Positions 47,663-60,327 of a DNA stretch of 64,000 bases are shown here, one piece after another. Below the pieces are notes generated by a model that was given only the letters and a program-made list of their open reading frames with translations, was not told the DNA's origin and searched no databases. The stretch is from Ottelia alismoides (lineage: Eukaryota; Streptophyta; Magnoliopsida; Alismatales; Hydrocharitaceae): assembly GCA_037367405.1 (NCBI GenBank), contig JAZKJV010008264.1, positions 2,041,001 through 2,105,000 of the forward strand, written 5' to 3'. Position numbers and translations under genes: made by a program. The first letter of the stretch is position 1, and every line of letters starts with the position of its first letter.

Positions 47663-47680
47663 TGTCATCGTTGTTGGGGA
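47663..47680 (+). other. Element F primer-binding site, degenerate
   Basis: TGTCATCGTTGTTGGGGA is alignable with the tRNA-Asp PBS (TGGC..CGTTG..GGGGA) with five changes, mostly transitions. Confidence 0.75.
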
Positions 47681-49158
47681 GGCAAATATCTTAGATTTTT
47701 TTAAAAAAATTAAGTGCTCTGTTTTTCACACATTCGGGTAGCTTGACCCCCGAAGGTGTCACTGTACATTTTTCATTTATTTTTCGTCATTTATTTTCTG
47801 TCTTTATTTTTATTTTTGAGTCACTCTCTTACTCTCTCTCTCTCTCTCTCTTATATTTTTCATGCGAGTTACCTGGCGTGCGTAGAGCAGTTTTCGAAAA
47901 CCAACGCATCTTCACTGACTTCCGAAAAGCCGCATTAAAATTAAGATCAAGCCGAGTCATGAGAGAGCATAGAGTTTAGGATTTATTTTTCTGCAATTTT
48001 AATTTCTGTAATTAATTATTCATTTATAGCGGTGTCCGTTTGGACTCGTGTGTTTAATAAGACCTTGAACTTTTTTTATGGTGTGTTGTGGTCTGTTTCA
48101 CTCTTCGGTGAGGATGGGGCCCGATCTGAGTGGTGCTTAGGATAAAGCTGCACATACATCTATTATAGCTTCTAGAATCTTTTGATTGTGGTCGTAGAAC
48201 CTAGGACCAGACTTCACATTTATTGAGACGCACATTAGAGCGTTCAACTTAGTCAAATTCAAATCAATTCTTCACGACTAATAGAACTTTCTTGTAGGTG
48301 TGGTTTTTATTGGGTTGCATTCATCTAGAATAATTTTCAATTCTTGTATTACATCCCATATGGAGATTGCAAGGAATCACGGCAAGTCTTCTATCTGAGC
48401 ATACATCATTGTTTCACGTGCATCGTTTTTTCTCAAATTTCTCCCTCATGTTCCCTCACACAAATTTTAAAAGAAATTGGGACTAGACGGTAGATGTTTA
48501 TTTGTGCTCACTTAATTTTTTAGTGATCGCCTTATTAAAATTAGGATTGCTAAACAAAATCCACTAAATTAACTCATAAAATCAAGATTTTTTACGGGAG
48601 AGCAATCCCGACCTTGGATTCATTTATTTGTCTGAGTGAGCGAGAGATGACAGTTAAGGTTAGAGCTCAGCTTCGGAATCTTCACCGAGACTACTGATTC
48701 TATAAAAATGATTAGCTACTTCTCAGTGAGGATCAACGAGTAGTCGGTAAACGATCCGGATTCGCTTAGCAGAGTGGGTGGTTTGAAGAACATTATGTAA
48801 GGCTCCATCCTTAAGTAACATGGGTAGTCGTTTTACGGTCTGTACTTACACCCATATTGGCTAAAAGTGGATGCAATTAGTTGTAAGAATTTGGTCCACT
48901 CTTTAAGAAAATTTTTGACACCTAACAGCTCGCTAAAATTTTTCCAAGATTGATTTTATTACCAACTAAAATTAACAAGATAATTGGTCGAACTCTGACG
49001 ATCCTCATTGTTTGAGTTGGTGAACATGGGGTTTGATTTGTGTTTGCATTGGTGTGTGTGAACCGAATCCGAATATAAAAAAACCACACACTTTTGTCAT
49101 CACTCTCCTTTCTTGATCTGAAAAAGTTAGGGGTTCTTTTGTTGAGTATCCCAAGCAC
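47681..49158 (+). other. Element F 5' leader
   Basis: Includes a CT microsatellite (47835-47850), HP-L at 48595-48610, a stem-loop with arms CCGAGACTACT (48684-48694) and AGTAGTCGG (48739-48747), and the block TTAACAAGATAATTGGTCGA near 48971. No coding region is supported. Confidence 0.7.
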
Positions 49159-50476
49159 TTGAACATCTTTAACCAAGATCCATTATGTCAAAAAATTATG
49201 GGACTTTTGTCCGAGTACCCACCAGATATGTACTTTGAAAATGATTTTTTCGCGGTCAAACACAAATACTCTAAACCCTCTTCCTACAGACATCCTCTAA
49301 CATTCACGGGAGACTCTGGCCCTCGGATGAATCCAACCCACTCTATAAATTCCAATCCATGTTATTCAGATCATCTGAACAACTTCGATACTTCATCATA
49401 TTTGCCATCTCCCCAACCATTTGCTACACATAATCAAAACCCATCCCGGGCCGACCGAACATATTCCCGATTTCTTGTTGGACCTCATGAACCATTTAAT
49501 GATCAAACTGATTTAGAGACAAATGACTGGCTTAGACATCAATCCCAATTGACTCCACTCTTTCCACATCATAATGTTGGGATAGGTAAACACTTCACAG
49601 ATATACATATAGATTGGACCTTCGGTAATAACATGATTGGACCAAACCAGATATAGAGGCCCGCGCATCCTGAACATCTGTATTGGATTGACATTATGGA
49701 CTAACCTGGATAACCTGCACATACAAAGGATTTGGTTGATTGCATCAACACACATGAACCTTGTATAATTCCATGATATGAGGACCTGATCAATTATCAT
49801 CATGGAAATGGACTCTACTCAACCCAACAGTACATGCCTAAGCCACAGTATGTTGAGTATAAAACTTCAGGTTCTCAGGAATATCCTCTAATAGAACATA
49901 CTGCTCCCATGATTGATCATGAAATTTTTTTAAGGATGGAATTTCAAAGATAATTAAGATATGAATTGCTTGAGGATAAATCTAGAAATTTCATTGACCG
50001 ACTAATTCCATTTTATGGTAGTTTGGGTATAAAAAAGGAAGATAAAATGATTGGATCTAATGTTGAAAACCACGAGGATATTCAGAAACTCATAGAGTAT
50101 GTTCACCCTAGGGATGATTCTGACAGCGACACCTATGCATATCACTCCCTTAGGGATGACTCTGACTTGTCACATTGAAGCCCCTCCTCAGACATGAAAA
50201 TCAACACATCTATACATCACACCGAAAAAACCAAAAATTTTGAAAATTCCAAAATACCCAAAAAATTGAAAATCCCAAAAAAATAATAAAAATTGAAAGT
50301 GGAGAGGATTCGAGGAATTTAGATCCTGCTCTGATTGAAGCACTGGATAAAAGACTCATTTTTGAACTTCCCTTAATTCAGGCCATTGAATACTTCCCCG
50401 ACCTTAAAGGATTTTTAATGAGCAAACTAATGATGAAAAAGTCAGGTAGGAAGAGAACAAGGATTGAAAGACAATC
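49159..50476 (+). pseudogene. Element F gag-position region, unrecognised
   Basis: Open pieces at 49159-49656 and 49966-50178 lie where gag should be. The first is rich in Asn, Pro, Ser and His (MNIFNQDPLCQ onward) with no Gag core I can see. The second is acidic (HPRDDSDSDTYAYHSLRDDS). Near 50350-50440 the reading FELPLIQAIEYFPDLKGFL matches in pattern the gag-protease linker of A. Several stops lie between. A normal Athila Gag core is absent or beyond recognition. Confidence 0.55.
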
Positions 50477-50920
50477 GTGTCCATGGCCACCTCTTTGGTA
50501 TTGAGGAAAAAGACCAAGAGCTGCAGAGTGAAGCGGTTGCCCAGATTTGACTATGAAATCAAGGACACGACATTTACCCATGCTCGAATCGAAGATGACT
50601 CACCAATCAATATCCTCCCGACCTCTGTATTCGATAAGTTTAGACTTAGACCTCTCAGGAAGATAAGAGAGATCGTTCAATTGGCTGATCAATCGATAAA
50701 GCAGCCGAGAGGAACCATTTCAGTCATCGTTACATTCCAAGGTGCTCCGCTCAAGGTGGACTTCACGATAATTGATATTGAGCATCAAGGAGAATTTACC
50801 CAATCTCCAATCATTCTCGGAAAGCCATTCTTGGCATTGGTTAAGGCAATTATTGAGTGTGAGACTCAAAAAAATCAATTTTATAGCATTGGGAGCACTT
50901 CGATCTCACCCAGTCTTTGA
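50477..50920 (+). pseudogene. pro: Element F retropepsin-like remnant
   Basis: The 147-codon ORF aligns with the A protease: INILPTSVFDKF, VQLADQSIKQPRG and SPIILGKPFLA match INLLPAALLDRF, LQFADRSVKRPKG and PIILGRPFLA. The active-site DSG of A reads DDSP here, so the catalytic motif is damaged. In Athila this enzyme cleaves Gag-Pol; this copy should be inactive. The ORF start is arbitrary. Confidence 0.78.
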
Positions 50921-50975
50921 GGAACCATGAGATTCTGAGGCGACCCACGAAGACGTCAACATCCATAACCACCAA

Positions 50976-51365
50976 GTGGTAGAAGAGCCCTACCCTGGTG
51001 CTATAGCGGTTGTTGAACTGACCATTACCACAAAGACTCTCCCCAACCCTCCATTTCCCGTTGCTTTAGCCTCCAATGCCATACATGACTTCTTATATGA
51101 TCCTGGAACATATGCTTGGGCTCATCCTAAGTCGGCTGAAATCTTTTCTGACTACCTTGATCAATTCAATCCAACTCAAGAGTGCACTAACATTAAGACA
51201 ATTGAGAACAAATATGCGGGACATGCACCGACCATGGAGGGATATTTCGATGATTTTTCTGAAAATGACTCTGACGATAATTGGGAATCTTATGCTTCAT
51301 CCTCTTGCTATCATTACGATCTGCCACCACAGGAACACAAAAAGATCTGTCGAAAACTGCCTTAA
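50976..51365 (+). pseudogene. Element F short ORF after protease, unrecognised
   Basis: A 129-codon frame lies where RT should begin. It contains FLYDPGTYAWAHPKSAEIF and an acidic DDFSENDSDDNWES segment and ends KICRKLP. I do not recognise it. The acidic part recalls the Asp/Glu-rich PR-RT linker of A, so it may be that linker with all of RT to integrase deleted after it. The hairpin array begins about 60 bp downstream. Confidence 0.5.
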
Positions 51366-51424
51366 TCATCGGTTACCCTCCCTCCGATCTACCCCATCGA
51401 TCTCCTTGTACATCTTCTTCCTTT

Positions 51425-51780
51425 ACTTAGACGAGGGTCTAAGTATAGGGGCAATCCGATGCCATCTGTATATACCACTCTCCTCATCCAATCCTCCTCT
51501 CAATCGCCCCATTCCACCCTTCTTCCGTACTTAGGTTGACCGGAGCCTAAGTATAGGGGGAACCGATACCCATCTGTATATACTCTCCTCATTCACACCT
51601 CCTTACCACCTCATTTTCATTCTTCTTCTAAACTTAGACTATTCACAGCCTAAGTATAGGGAGGTGCCTTTTTCTATTTTTATAATTCTTTTTCACTCTC
51701 TTACGCTTAGCCCAAACTTTGTCTTCTTTGTGCTTCTTGTGCTCTGAGGACATAACACTCATTAAGTATAGGAGATGTGT
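51425..51780 (+). promoter_or_regulatory. Element F array of hairpins with G-run tails
   Basis: Inverted repeats ACTTAGAC/GTCTAAGT (51425-51432, 51437-51444), TACTTAGG/CCTAAGTA (51528-51535, 51546-51553) and ACTTAG/CTAAGT (51632-51637, 51650-51655) are each followed by ATA plus a G-run. A half-site TTAAGTATAGGAG lies near 51764. Order and spacing parallel A. Confidence 0.72.
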
Positions 51781-53107
51781 ATATATACTATGTATTTATT
51801 TTACCCATAGGTTGTACTTTCTCGTAAGTATATATGTATTTATGGGATGAGTAATTAACTTGTAAAATATTTAAAAAAACAAAATACAAAAACAAAATAT
51901 AAAAAAATCTTTTGTTATTAACACTGACCGTGCCCAACCAATTTCTTTTAAAAAAATGGCTTCTTATTCATTTTGCATAAAAAATATCTCCAAAAAATCA
52001 ATCAAAAAAATCGTAAAAGTTAAAAAAATTGTGTCTGCATTCCACGCACTTGCACTTCATCCAGCATTTCATGCATTGATGAAAATCCCTTGGGTTTTGA
52101 ATCGAGTTATGAGCAGAAACGCAGAGTGATTTGGACTTGACCTTAATCCACCTACCATTTGGAGGAACTTCGCCGAGAAAAAGGATTTTAGAAGCTTCAT
52201 TTCTATGACTTAATTCTTCAAGTTCCACATGACAATGTGAAGCGTTTGATTCTTAATGTCTAACTTGGTCTCTTCATTCTGGGTACGACTCTGGAATAGG
52301 GAATTGATTTGTACTCTCGTACTATGCACTTAGCTCAACTTAGACGGGATGTTGGAAGACTGTGTGAGTTTTTTCTCTGGTAGCATGGACATCTAAAGAC
52401 CGGAGTACGGGTTGAAATAAAGCTTCGGAAAAGGGATAGACGGCTGGGCACAATTTTTTCTAAGACCCTAAAGATATACAGAAAAAAATATTCCATATCC
52501 ATAGAGGCACAACAAGATCCATGCAGAGATACCAAAAATCCAAATACAAAGAAGCCTGCTACCAAATACATATTTGACCAAAAAAGGTCCAAGCTTCAAG
52601 AAAACCTACATATCTCGGTGGAGACTCGACTACACTGGCCAGCTTCACAAGGAGAGGTGACTACACTGGTCATCCTCCAGTTCTTTTCCCTTTCTTCTAT
52701 TCTTCTCCCCCATTTTGATTGTAAACACAATGCGACAGACCTTATAAGGAAATAGCTGACTCCCTGGGGACGAGTTATTGGAGAGGAGGTTTGCATGGTA
52801 GTCCGGCATTCTGGATGGGAAAAGCTAAAACCTTTCACACACATGAGTCGATTATCCAATGTTCATAGGGTATGCTTTGGGAGGAGGATTGATCTAAGAT
52901 GACTTCTGAGCCAAAATTGTGACAATGATGTGTAGAACTTAAAGCCCATTGAATTTAAAATTCCAAGTATCATAGAAGTTCTGCCAAACTAATAATCCAA
53001 AGGTCAGGTCTAGTTCCACATTCTCCTTCAACTCATGGTCTTGGTGTGGAACCCAATCTCATTTCACCTCATTGCATTTCTTTAGATGCTCATGGAAGAG
53101 GATGGTT
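51781..53107 (+). other. Element F 3' untranslated tail
   Basis: No env or other plus-strand gene is seen. It shares with A the CTTAATCCACCTA block (about 52144) and twin CTACACTGG motifs (52630-52638, 52661-52669). Reverse-strand ORFs are chance. Confidence 0.65.
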
Positions 53108-53108
53108 T

Positions 53109-53121
53109 AAATATAGGGGGA
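53109..53121 (+). other. Element F polypurine tract
   Basis: AAATATAGGGGGA directly precedes the right LTR start at 53122. Confidence 0.83.
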
Positions 53122-56100
53122 TGATGAATCTCAGATTCATCACTCTAATAATGATTAATTAAGATCAATTCCTAAAATTCATTGGCATTTCTTCATTTAT
53201 TCTATATAATTAGCATTCATGTATGTTGTGATAAGAATTGTATTTTATCACTCATTATTACATAAAATAAAAGCCAAAAATTCCAGCCAAATTGACATGT
53301 ACAATAGCCTAACTTCTCTGATTTCTAACTAATTCATGCTAACTCCAAATGACCTGAAATCACACCATTGTGTACATATCACAAACAAGAATAAAGAAAA
53401 ATACAAAAAAATCACTAATCTAAATAAGTGGACCAAAAGCCCAAACCCTAATTCTAGGATTTCTGAACTAAAACCTTGATATCTTCCTCATACTCTGCCC
53501 ATTCTACTCACTTTTTAACTAATATACATTCAATTATCTTCAAAACAAGACTAAGTTCAAGTGAATGGATCTCATACGTGAAAGTTGGGTTTCGGACCTC
53601 TTTTGTACATTTTGTATTTTAGCGATTTTTGACCTATTATTTTATGTACATAATTAACTCATTTTATTTTATTTCATTTTCATTTTATTTGACAAAAGTT
53701 TTATTAAAATGCGTAAAAATTCAAATCCAGAATGAGCTTGAAATCAAAGAAACTAACTGAGTCCCAGCCTTTACTGTAGTATGTACAAAAGTTGTCGTTT
53801 CCGTACCTTATTTTATTTCTTTATATTCTTAAGTAATAAAAATCCAAAACATTAGATTAATTTGTACATATTTTTGATTGATATAAATAATTATCTTTGA
53901 TTTTATCATATTTTCTTCGGATTTTTATCTAGTTTAAAAATGGCAAAAAATATAAAATCCAAAAATCAAGGTATTTTGTACATGGGATACCCAAAAAAAG
54001 TCACTTTATGCAAATGATTGATTTTGGTTTTAATCTCTTCATGAAAGTTGTAGATATCGTCAAGATGAACAACTTCGTAAAGTAAAGTTTTCGATCCGAG
54101 GTCATTTGCTATTTTTTTGAATTATCTTTGTATTTAATTTTCCAAATTTTCTGGGGCAGACACATGGCAGCTCCCGGAGTTGCCCGTGTCTCTCATTTTG
54201 GCCCTTTTATATATTTAATTTCATTTAAAAAAAATAAAATAATAAATAAATATAATAAAAATAAATTAAGGTGCTGCCATGTGGCAAGATCTAGGACGTC
54301 CGATCTCGGCCGATCAGACGACGCTAGACCTATGCATCGTCCTCTCGCCTCCTTTCCACATCTGGGCGCCTCCGCCCACGAGCGTCGACCACCACTTTCC
54401 AATTTGGTCAGTTGCCACCTCGAATCTCATCTTCTGGTCTTCCTCCATATCAGATCCTCACCTTCCCAGTTTCCTTCCATGGCCGGCGCCACCACCTATC
54501 ACCCACATTGCACCTTCCTGATAAGCCACCAACTCCAATACTCATCGTATCAATCGGCTTGCTCGACCGCCACCTCCATATCTCAGTTGATCTTCCTCCT
54601 AGTTTAACCCAATTCCATCGATCTCGTTGAACCTCATCAAATCCCCATTTTTGGCCACCTTCCTAATACGTGCAACCTCACGAATCACAAATCGATCGTC
54701 GTCGATATTCCCAAATCCCAATAAATCCCATCAATCACCCCCTGCCATCTCCGACACCCCCATCTAACCCTATAAAACCCACTACCGTACTACCATTCTA
54801 ACCATCCGTCATTTCATCGAGAGAAGTCCCAGGTTGGCGGTGACAGCACCAACTTTCTTCTCCGGGCGAGATCTGAGGTTGACACCTCATTTTAGAGCAC
54901 CGCTCCACCACCTCTGCTCTCTCTAGCCTCTTCGCGCTATCGAGTTCCTCCACCTTCGACTCTCCATCACTGCTTACTGCCCCCACCAGTACCCCTCTTC
55001 GCCTAGCCACTCTGAAGTTCCACCTCCCACCACCGCCTCTCATCCTCCATCACCGCAGCAAGCTCCATTGACAACACCAGGTCAACACTGGCCCCCTTCC
55101 TCCGCATTATTCCAAGACTAACAACAGAGAGCGCCAACGCCTCAACTCCAACAAACTTCATCTCATTGACATCGGCGTTTCCTTCTACCACGATGCCTCC
55201 TAGATGGAGCCAGGAGTCTTCGACCTCGCCTACTCTGCACAGCAGGAGGTCTGCGCCCCGTACCTCCAGTCATCGACTTCACATCAAGCCCCTCGGCCAC
55301 CGTCCACTACCAGAGCGCGTCTGCTCCACTGCCACATCAAGCTACACCACCGCCACCACACTCCCCACGAAACTTCACTCCTCCGCTTCGACATCATCAA
55401 CTCTAGCGAGCTCTGACAATCACAGTCGTGCCTCCTCCGACGTACCAACTTCCTCCTCCGGACCTCTGCCTTTGACGGTCGGGCTCACTGCCCGAGACAC
55501 TCCCACATGCTGCGCATGTGAGGAAGCCGACATCTTACATCGATCCCCTCCGAGTTCGGCTAATTTACACTGAAGCATCTCAGCCTAGAGGTCACGTGCA
55601 TCGCACATGACCATTTGGAAATATTGTAGAAAGGCCCTCCCACTTTAGCCCAATTACATCCTTGCCCTCAAACCCAGAGATCGATCCCCTCTCGCAGTTT
55701 TGCAGATAACCCCTCCTTGTTCTCGATAATTACTACTTAGTCCCTTTACTGCATTCCTATTTTATGTTATATTTTGTATAATTACAAACAGAATCCTAGA
55801 TTTACTCTTTCATTTGAACCTATACCTCACATCTTTTTATTATTTTAAATTTAGCATGATGTTTAACAATTAATTCTCTACATCTTGGCACACTTGTGAT
55901 ATTTTTATCCTCTTTGGTCAATTAATAGTAATTGTCCTTGCAAAAATTGGCGTACTTTACCCATCTTGTGCTTCAAAATTCACAACTAATTAACCATAGT
56001 TCTGAAAATTATCACAGCTTCATGGGTAGTAGAATTAATTATGCTTAACGTCATGCCCAAAAATAATTGCAGTTGCATACATATTTTGCTCTATAAAAAT

Positions 56101-56700
56101 CATTTAGTTTCTTACATTGACTAATTTCTAATAAGTACAAATTGCTATATTTTAGGATTTAAGATTTTTCTGAGAGTTCACATAGGGATAAGTCTTGGAT
56201 AATTTTATTCCCTTAAAATAAATTGATTTGATATTTATTAAAATTGATCTTCTTGTTTCACTTTATTTACATTCTAAAATTCATAAAATATTTATCATTC
56301 ATCCAAAATTCCAAAAAAATTATAGTGCATTCATTTCATCATAAGATACATCTCGACCAAATTTCATAATTTTTAAATATTGTTTAATTAAAAATTGTAT
56401 TTTAATCCCTAAAATTGGCTTCATTTACATTTGCATCCCAAAATTGCATTAAAAATAACAAAAAATACCATATTAAAACCGTACATGAACTTTGATAGGT
56501 AAAATTCTAAGTTGTTCCTTTGCCTCCTTGAGTTCGACCTTGGGACTTGCCTAAGTAAAATAAACATAAAACCACATTGATTAAAATTGAATAAATTCTT
56601 GTGGTTATTTCTTGATTGATTCTGAATTCCCACCTACAACGAAATGACAAAATTAAATGATAATTCACATCAATTAAAGAGGGTATTTTCGGACTTGTCA
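53122..56700 (+). repeat. Element F right LTR
   Basis: This 3579-bp LTR starts TGATGAATCTCAG...ATTCATCA and ends GGACTTGTCA. It aligns with both parts of the left LTR. Its GC-rich part (54270-55570) carries a GTGGCAAGATC plus GTCCGATC pair near 54281. ORFs at 54128-55573 are not supported as genes. Confidence 0.88.
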
Positions 56701-58850
56701 GATGATTATGGAAACACCCTTGCGATCCACCCGAGTCCCTCTCGGAGTTTCCCCTTTCTGTGGTAGAGACGGTTTGTAGGATCAACACCTTCTTGATGCT
56801 ATGTGTGGAGAGGTTCGTCGTGGCTATGGATCTATTACATGTCATCACACTTGTGGTTAATTATGATTGGGAGAAAGATGTTCCATGTGCTTGTTAGAAT
56901 TTACAGCATCTGCATCGCTTACTCCATTGCTTAAGTCAGACAACAACATTCATCCCATTGTAGTTGGTACCATTCGGAGGTGCTAGTGTCTAAAGTTGTT
57001 ATGACTGGAGTAAGTAAAGATATGGTCAAATATCTGAATTGCTTCCAGTTTGGGGTGGGTGTTTCTGATGGAGCTGAGGCTATTCTACACAGTGTCAATA
57101 GAGTGTTGAACACTCGTTATAATGATGGTTCTCTTTTCATTCTTACAGTGGATTTTCTAATGCCTTCAATATAATTGATAGGTCAGCCTTACTATGTCAG
57201 GTGAGAGCAAGATATCCATCTATCTCTTTGTGGGTGGAGTTCTTATATAGATAGAAAGCAAGGTTATACCTTGGAAACAAACATATCTGGTTATCTGATG
57301 GAGTTCAACAAGGTGATACTCTAGGGCCTCTACTTTTTTCCCTCGTATTACATCCACTTATCCATGATATCAGAGATAAATGCAAGCTACTTCTTCATGC
57401 ATGGTACTTTGATGATGATACACTGGGGACACAAATGAGGTGGCCAAGGTTATAGGTATCATCCAGCAGAGTGTGCCAGACTTGGGTCTAGTTTTTAAAT
57501 ATTCATAAAACTAAACTCTTTTGGCCTACATGTGATGGTAGGAAGTTTTGCAAAGGACTGTTCCCAACAGGCATTGGAAGACCTTCATCGGTTGTGAAGT
57601 TGCTTGGAGGGTGGCAGTTAGTACGGACAAAAATGTTAATGAGTGTTTGGCTTTGGAGAGGGTTGCTAAAGCTTTGAAGTTGATGCATCTTCTTCCTCAA
57701 TTGGGTGATCCTCAGAGTGAGCTTTTTTACTCAGTTCGTGTATGGGTTTAGCAGCACTTTTATTTGACTTGAGAACTTGTCAACCTATGTACATGGAAGA
57801 GGCAACAACTATTCAACAGGGGCTTACGAGAGTCTATTGAAGACATTGTTGTTTGTGGAGGTCCTTCTTTGGAGACCTAGCCATCATTGCCCATTTGACC
57901 TGGCGATTTGAGGCTACTTTCAGCAATTGAGTCTGTGGCCTCCAAGGCGTAGTCTTGGGAGCTTCAGGATAATATCTTGCAGGACAGTAAGATTTACAAT
58001 ATTGATTCCATCTTTGATTCTGCTCTTCATCGACTTCAAGTCACAATTCTCTCATTCGACCTTAGTTGTTTTTCTAGAAAGGATGCTCCAAAGATCCAAA
58101 ATGTTTTGGCGAGTATTATTTTAACAAAATAATTGAGAAAATTGAGGTGAAATTGGACATGACCGTTAGATAAAAAACAATTTTTCGGTATCTTCAATAT
58201 GATCATACTCAAGATTTTCTCCTTGCTATTCCTATTGATAGACTTCATCTGCACATGTCACCGGTCGAGTATCGCAGCGTCTCATGATTCTTTTATTACA
58301 AGTGATGAGATATGCACAGTTTGTCATAATGCATGCTTAGATATTTTTGAAGATCATGCAATTCATTGCAGGAAGCTTTCGGATTTTAAGTACAGTCACG
58401 ATCTTGTTTGAGATGTTTTATTTGAAGTTCTCAGGCGTGTAGGTGTTGCTGCTAAGAAAGAGGCGACTGTGAGCTTTTTAACTGATCCGCAAGAGGGAAG
58501 ATCCACTCTTAGACCTACTCATATTATGATTTTTGGATGGGTTGGAGGGAAACATGCCTATGTAGATTTGACAGGAGTTTCTCCTCTGTTGGGGTTGAAG
58601 AGTGGGACCTTTACATCAAGGGATGATGCCCTTAAAGCTACTTCAGTAAGAGTGGTAAAGCACGAAAAAATGTGCATGGAGAATCAACATGCCTTCATCC
58701 CTTTTGGTTTTGATACTTTTGGATTCCTAGTAGCAGAAGCTATCAAATTTTTGAAGAGGATCCAAAAAATTATGAGCAGTAATGTTATGATTCCTAGGTT
58801 TATGGATGTAGTATTTAAAAGATTGATTTTGCAATCAAAAAAGAACTAGG
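56701..58850 (+). pseudogene. Non-LTR-like reverse transcriptase pseudogene, RT and C-terminal part
   Basis: After F the coding remnant resumes with CGRDGL (near 56760), ASLTPLLKSDN (56911), FQFGVGVSDGAEAILHS (57045), LTVDF holding the first catalytic Asp (57142), SDGVQQGDTLGPLLFSLVLHP (57300) and WYFDDDT, the second active-site block (57400). The tail shows CTVC...DHAIHC, a possible CCHC zinc motif (58315-58371), then RPTHIMIFGWVGGKHAYVDLTG (58514), resembling a restriction-like endonuclease region of R2-type elements. The final open piece is 58469-58849. Many stops and shifts: dead copy. Endonuclease assignment is inference. Confidence 0.72.
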
Positions 58851-59920
58851 AGTGCAGCTTGTTGGCCGTCTGTCTCCTATCAAAGTTCCCGTTCTTTGAA
58901 ATAAGAATAATAAAGCAATTAAAATGGGTGTGTGAATGAATTGTGATGTTCAGGAATATATGCTTAACTTATGAAATTGACCAACCTCCTTACAAAGTCC
59001 AAAATTAAATTTACGTGTAATTCTACTTCTAAGAATTGGTTATACGTAGGCAGTTCATTCAATATAAAATGAACCTTACCAAATTGGCTTTAAATCAAAT
59101 GGAATATCGTAGTGCGCAATTTTGATAATAACATGTGCTCAAGTCTTAGCACTTTAAAATAGTTTCACATCGGGTACTGATAAAATGTAGAGGTGGTTAT
59201 AAATGATGGAGATTACTATTTGACAACTTGACTTAATCTATTCATGTGACTGTCAATCGGGCACGAGACTAACTAGTTATAAGAACTATTTCTCTTCTAT
59301 AGCGGTTCAAGTATGTAAGCTCGGGATGTTACACGGGTATTAAAAATTGATATTCGCAATAGATAGTGGTTCAATAGAAAAAAAAAGATTGAAATTCCTT
59401 CTTGGCCTAACATCTCTGTGCAACTAGAAACATATGAGAAAATCGATGATGTGGATAAACTTCCCTTTCTAAAAGTTTTCTTCAACTGCATAAAATGTAG
59501 CTAGATAAGTTTATATATAATATGCAACAGTTCAATTATGAAATTGAAAATGAGTTGTGCAGAGTTTAAAACGAATACACGAACAGTCTGTCAGTTTCTA
59601 CATGGCTAGGAATAAGTTTGATTACGAGAATATCAAATTTACCAATAATATTAGCAGATCGACCGCTATGTGGTTTCATAGTAGGGTCCACAATGAGAAG
59701 GTTGTCTTGAGGGGCATCTATCGAAATGAACGAGTCTGAGTTAGCTTCAACTTCGACTCAAACTCGATAACAAAACTCATATTCAAGTTCAAATTCGATA
59801 AGTTCTGAATTAAACTTTAGTGTGAAGCCTCTTAACTGGCCATTTTGTAGCGATTGATTTTATAATCCTTAGACTGTGAAATTTCTTTGAAGAAGCAATT
59901 GAGCTCATTATTGATCCCAT
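58851..59920. other. Intergenic sequence, nothing recognised
   Basis: AT-rich sequence without ORFs of note, terminal repeats or RNA genes that I can see. It may include the 3' flank of the RT pseudogene. Confidence 0.5.
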
Positions 59921-60327
59921 AAATAATAAGGGAGCTGGGAGCCTACACCCAGGGGTGTAGGTAACTACCTACACCCGGCCTTCTTTTTCATGATTTTTGA
60001 ATTTTTTAAATGAAACTTTTGGGGGATTTTCGTAATATATTGAGATGAATATATGTTTCAAGTTTTATGCAAAACAAACATTCCTATCATGTTCATCTAA
60101 AAGGTGACATTTTCAACAATTCTGAGACCGCTAAAATTTGACGGTCTTGATGAAGATGATAAGAGTCTCAAATTAAGTTGAATTTTGAATGACACCATGG
60201 TGATATATAGTGATCTAATTTCTCAAAAGTTTCATTTCAAAAAAAATCAAAAAATAATGAAAAAATGAGCCGAGTGTAGGTAGTTACCTACACCCCTGGG
60301 TGTAGGCTCCCTTTTCCCAAATAATAA
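59921..60327. mobile_element. Foldback MITE 1, Mutator-type, with 9-bp duplication
   Basis: The element is 59930-60318 (389 bp). Both sides carry AAATAATAA (59921-59929, 60319-60327), a 9-bp duplication as made by Mutator-like transposases. Ends begin GGGA...GGGAGCC. Each arm holds the word CCTACACCC, its inverse and the word again (59942-59950, 59953-59961, 59968-59976; mirrored at 60273-60306). The core differs from the other copies. No ORF. Confidence 0.85.

Larger units (their letters stand above)
36493..56700 (+). mobile_element. Element F: non-autonomous Athila-related element, interrupted by E
   Basis: F has a left LTR (36493 to about 39037, then 46619-47660), PBS 47663-47680, leader, gag-like and protease remnants, a short ORF, a hairpin array, PPT and right LTR 53122-56700. 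Without E the two LTRs are about 3.59 and 3.58 kb. The internal region is about 5.46 kb and shows no RT, RNase H or integrase, so F would depend on proteins of another element. Its flanks, GAAGC (left) and GATGA (right), do not match. The RT pseudogene is cut at this point. Confidence 0.85.

Noticed and set aside
54128..55573. ORFs of 60-160 codons in the GC-rich part of F LTRs, possible host genes
   Set aside because: The same sequence at 37633-38978 in the other LTR does not keep matching frames; they are Ser/Pro/His-rich chance ORFs.
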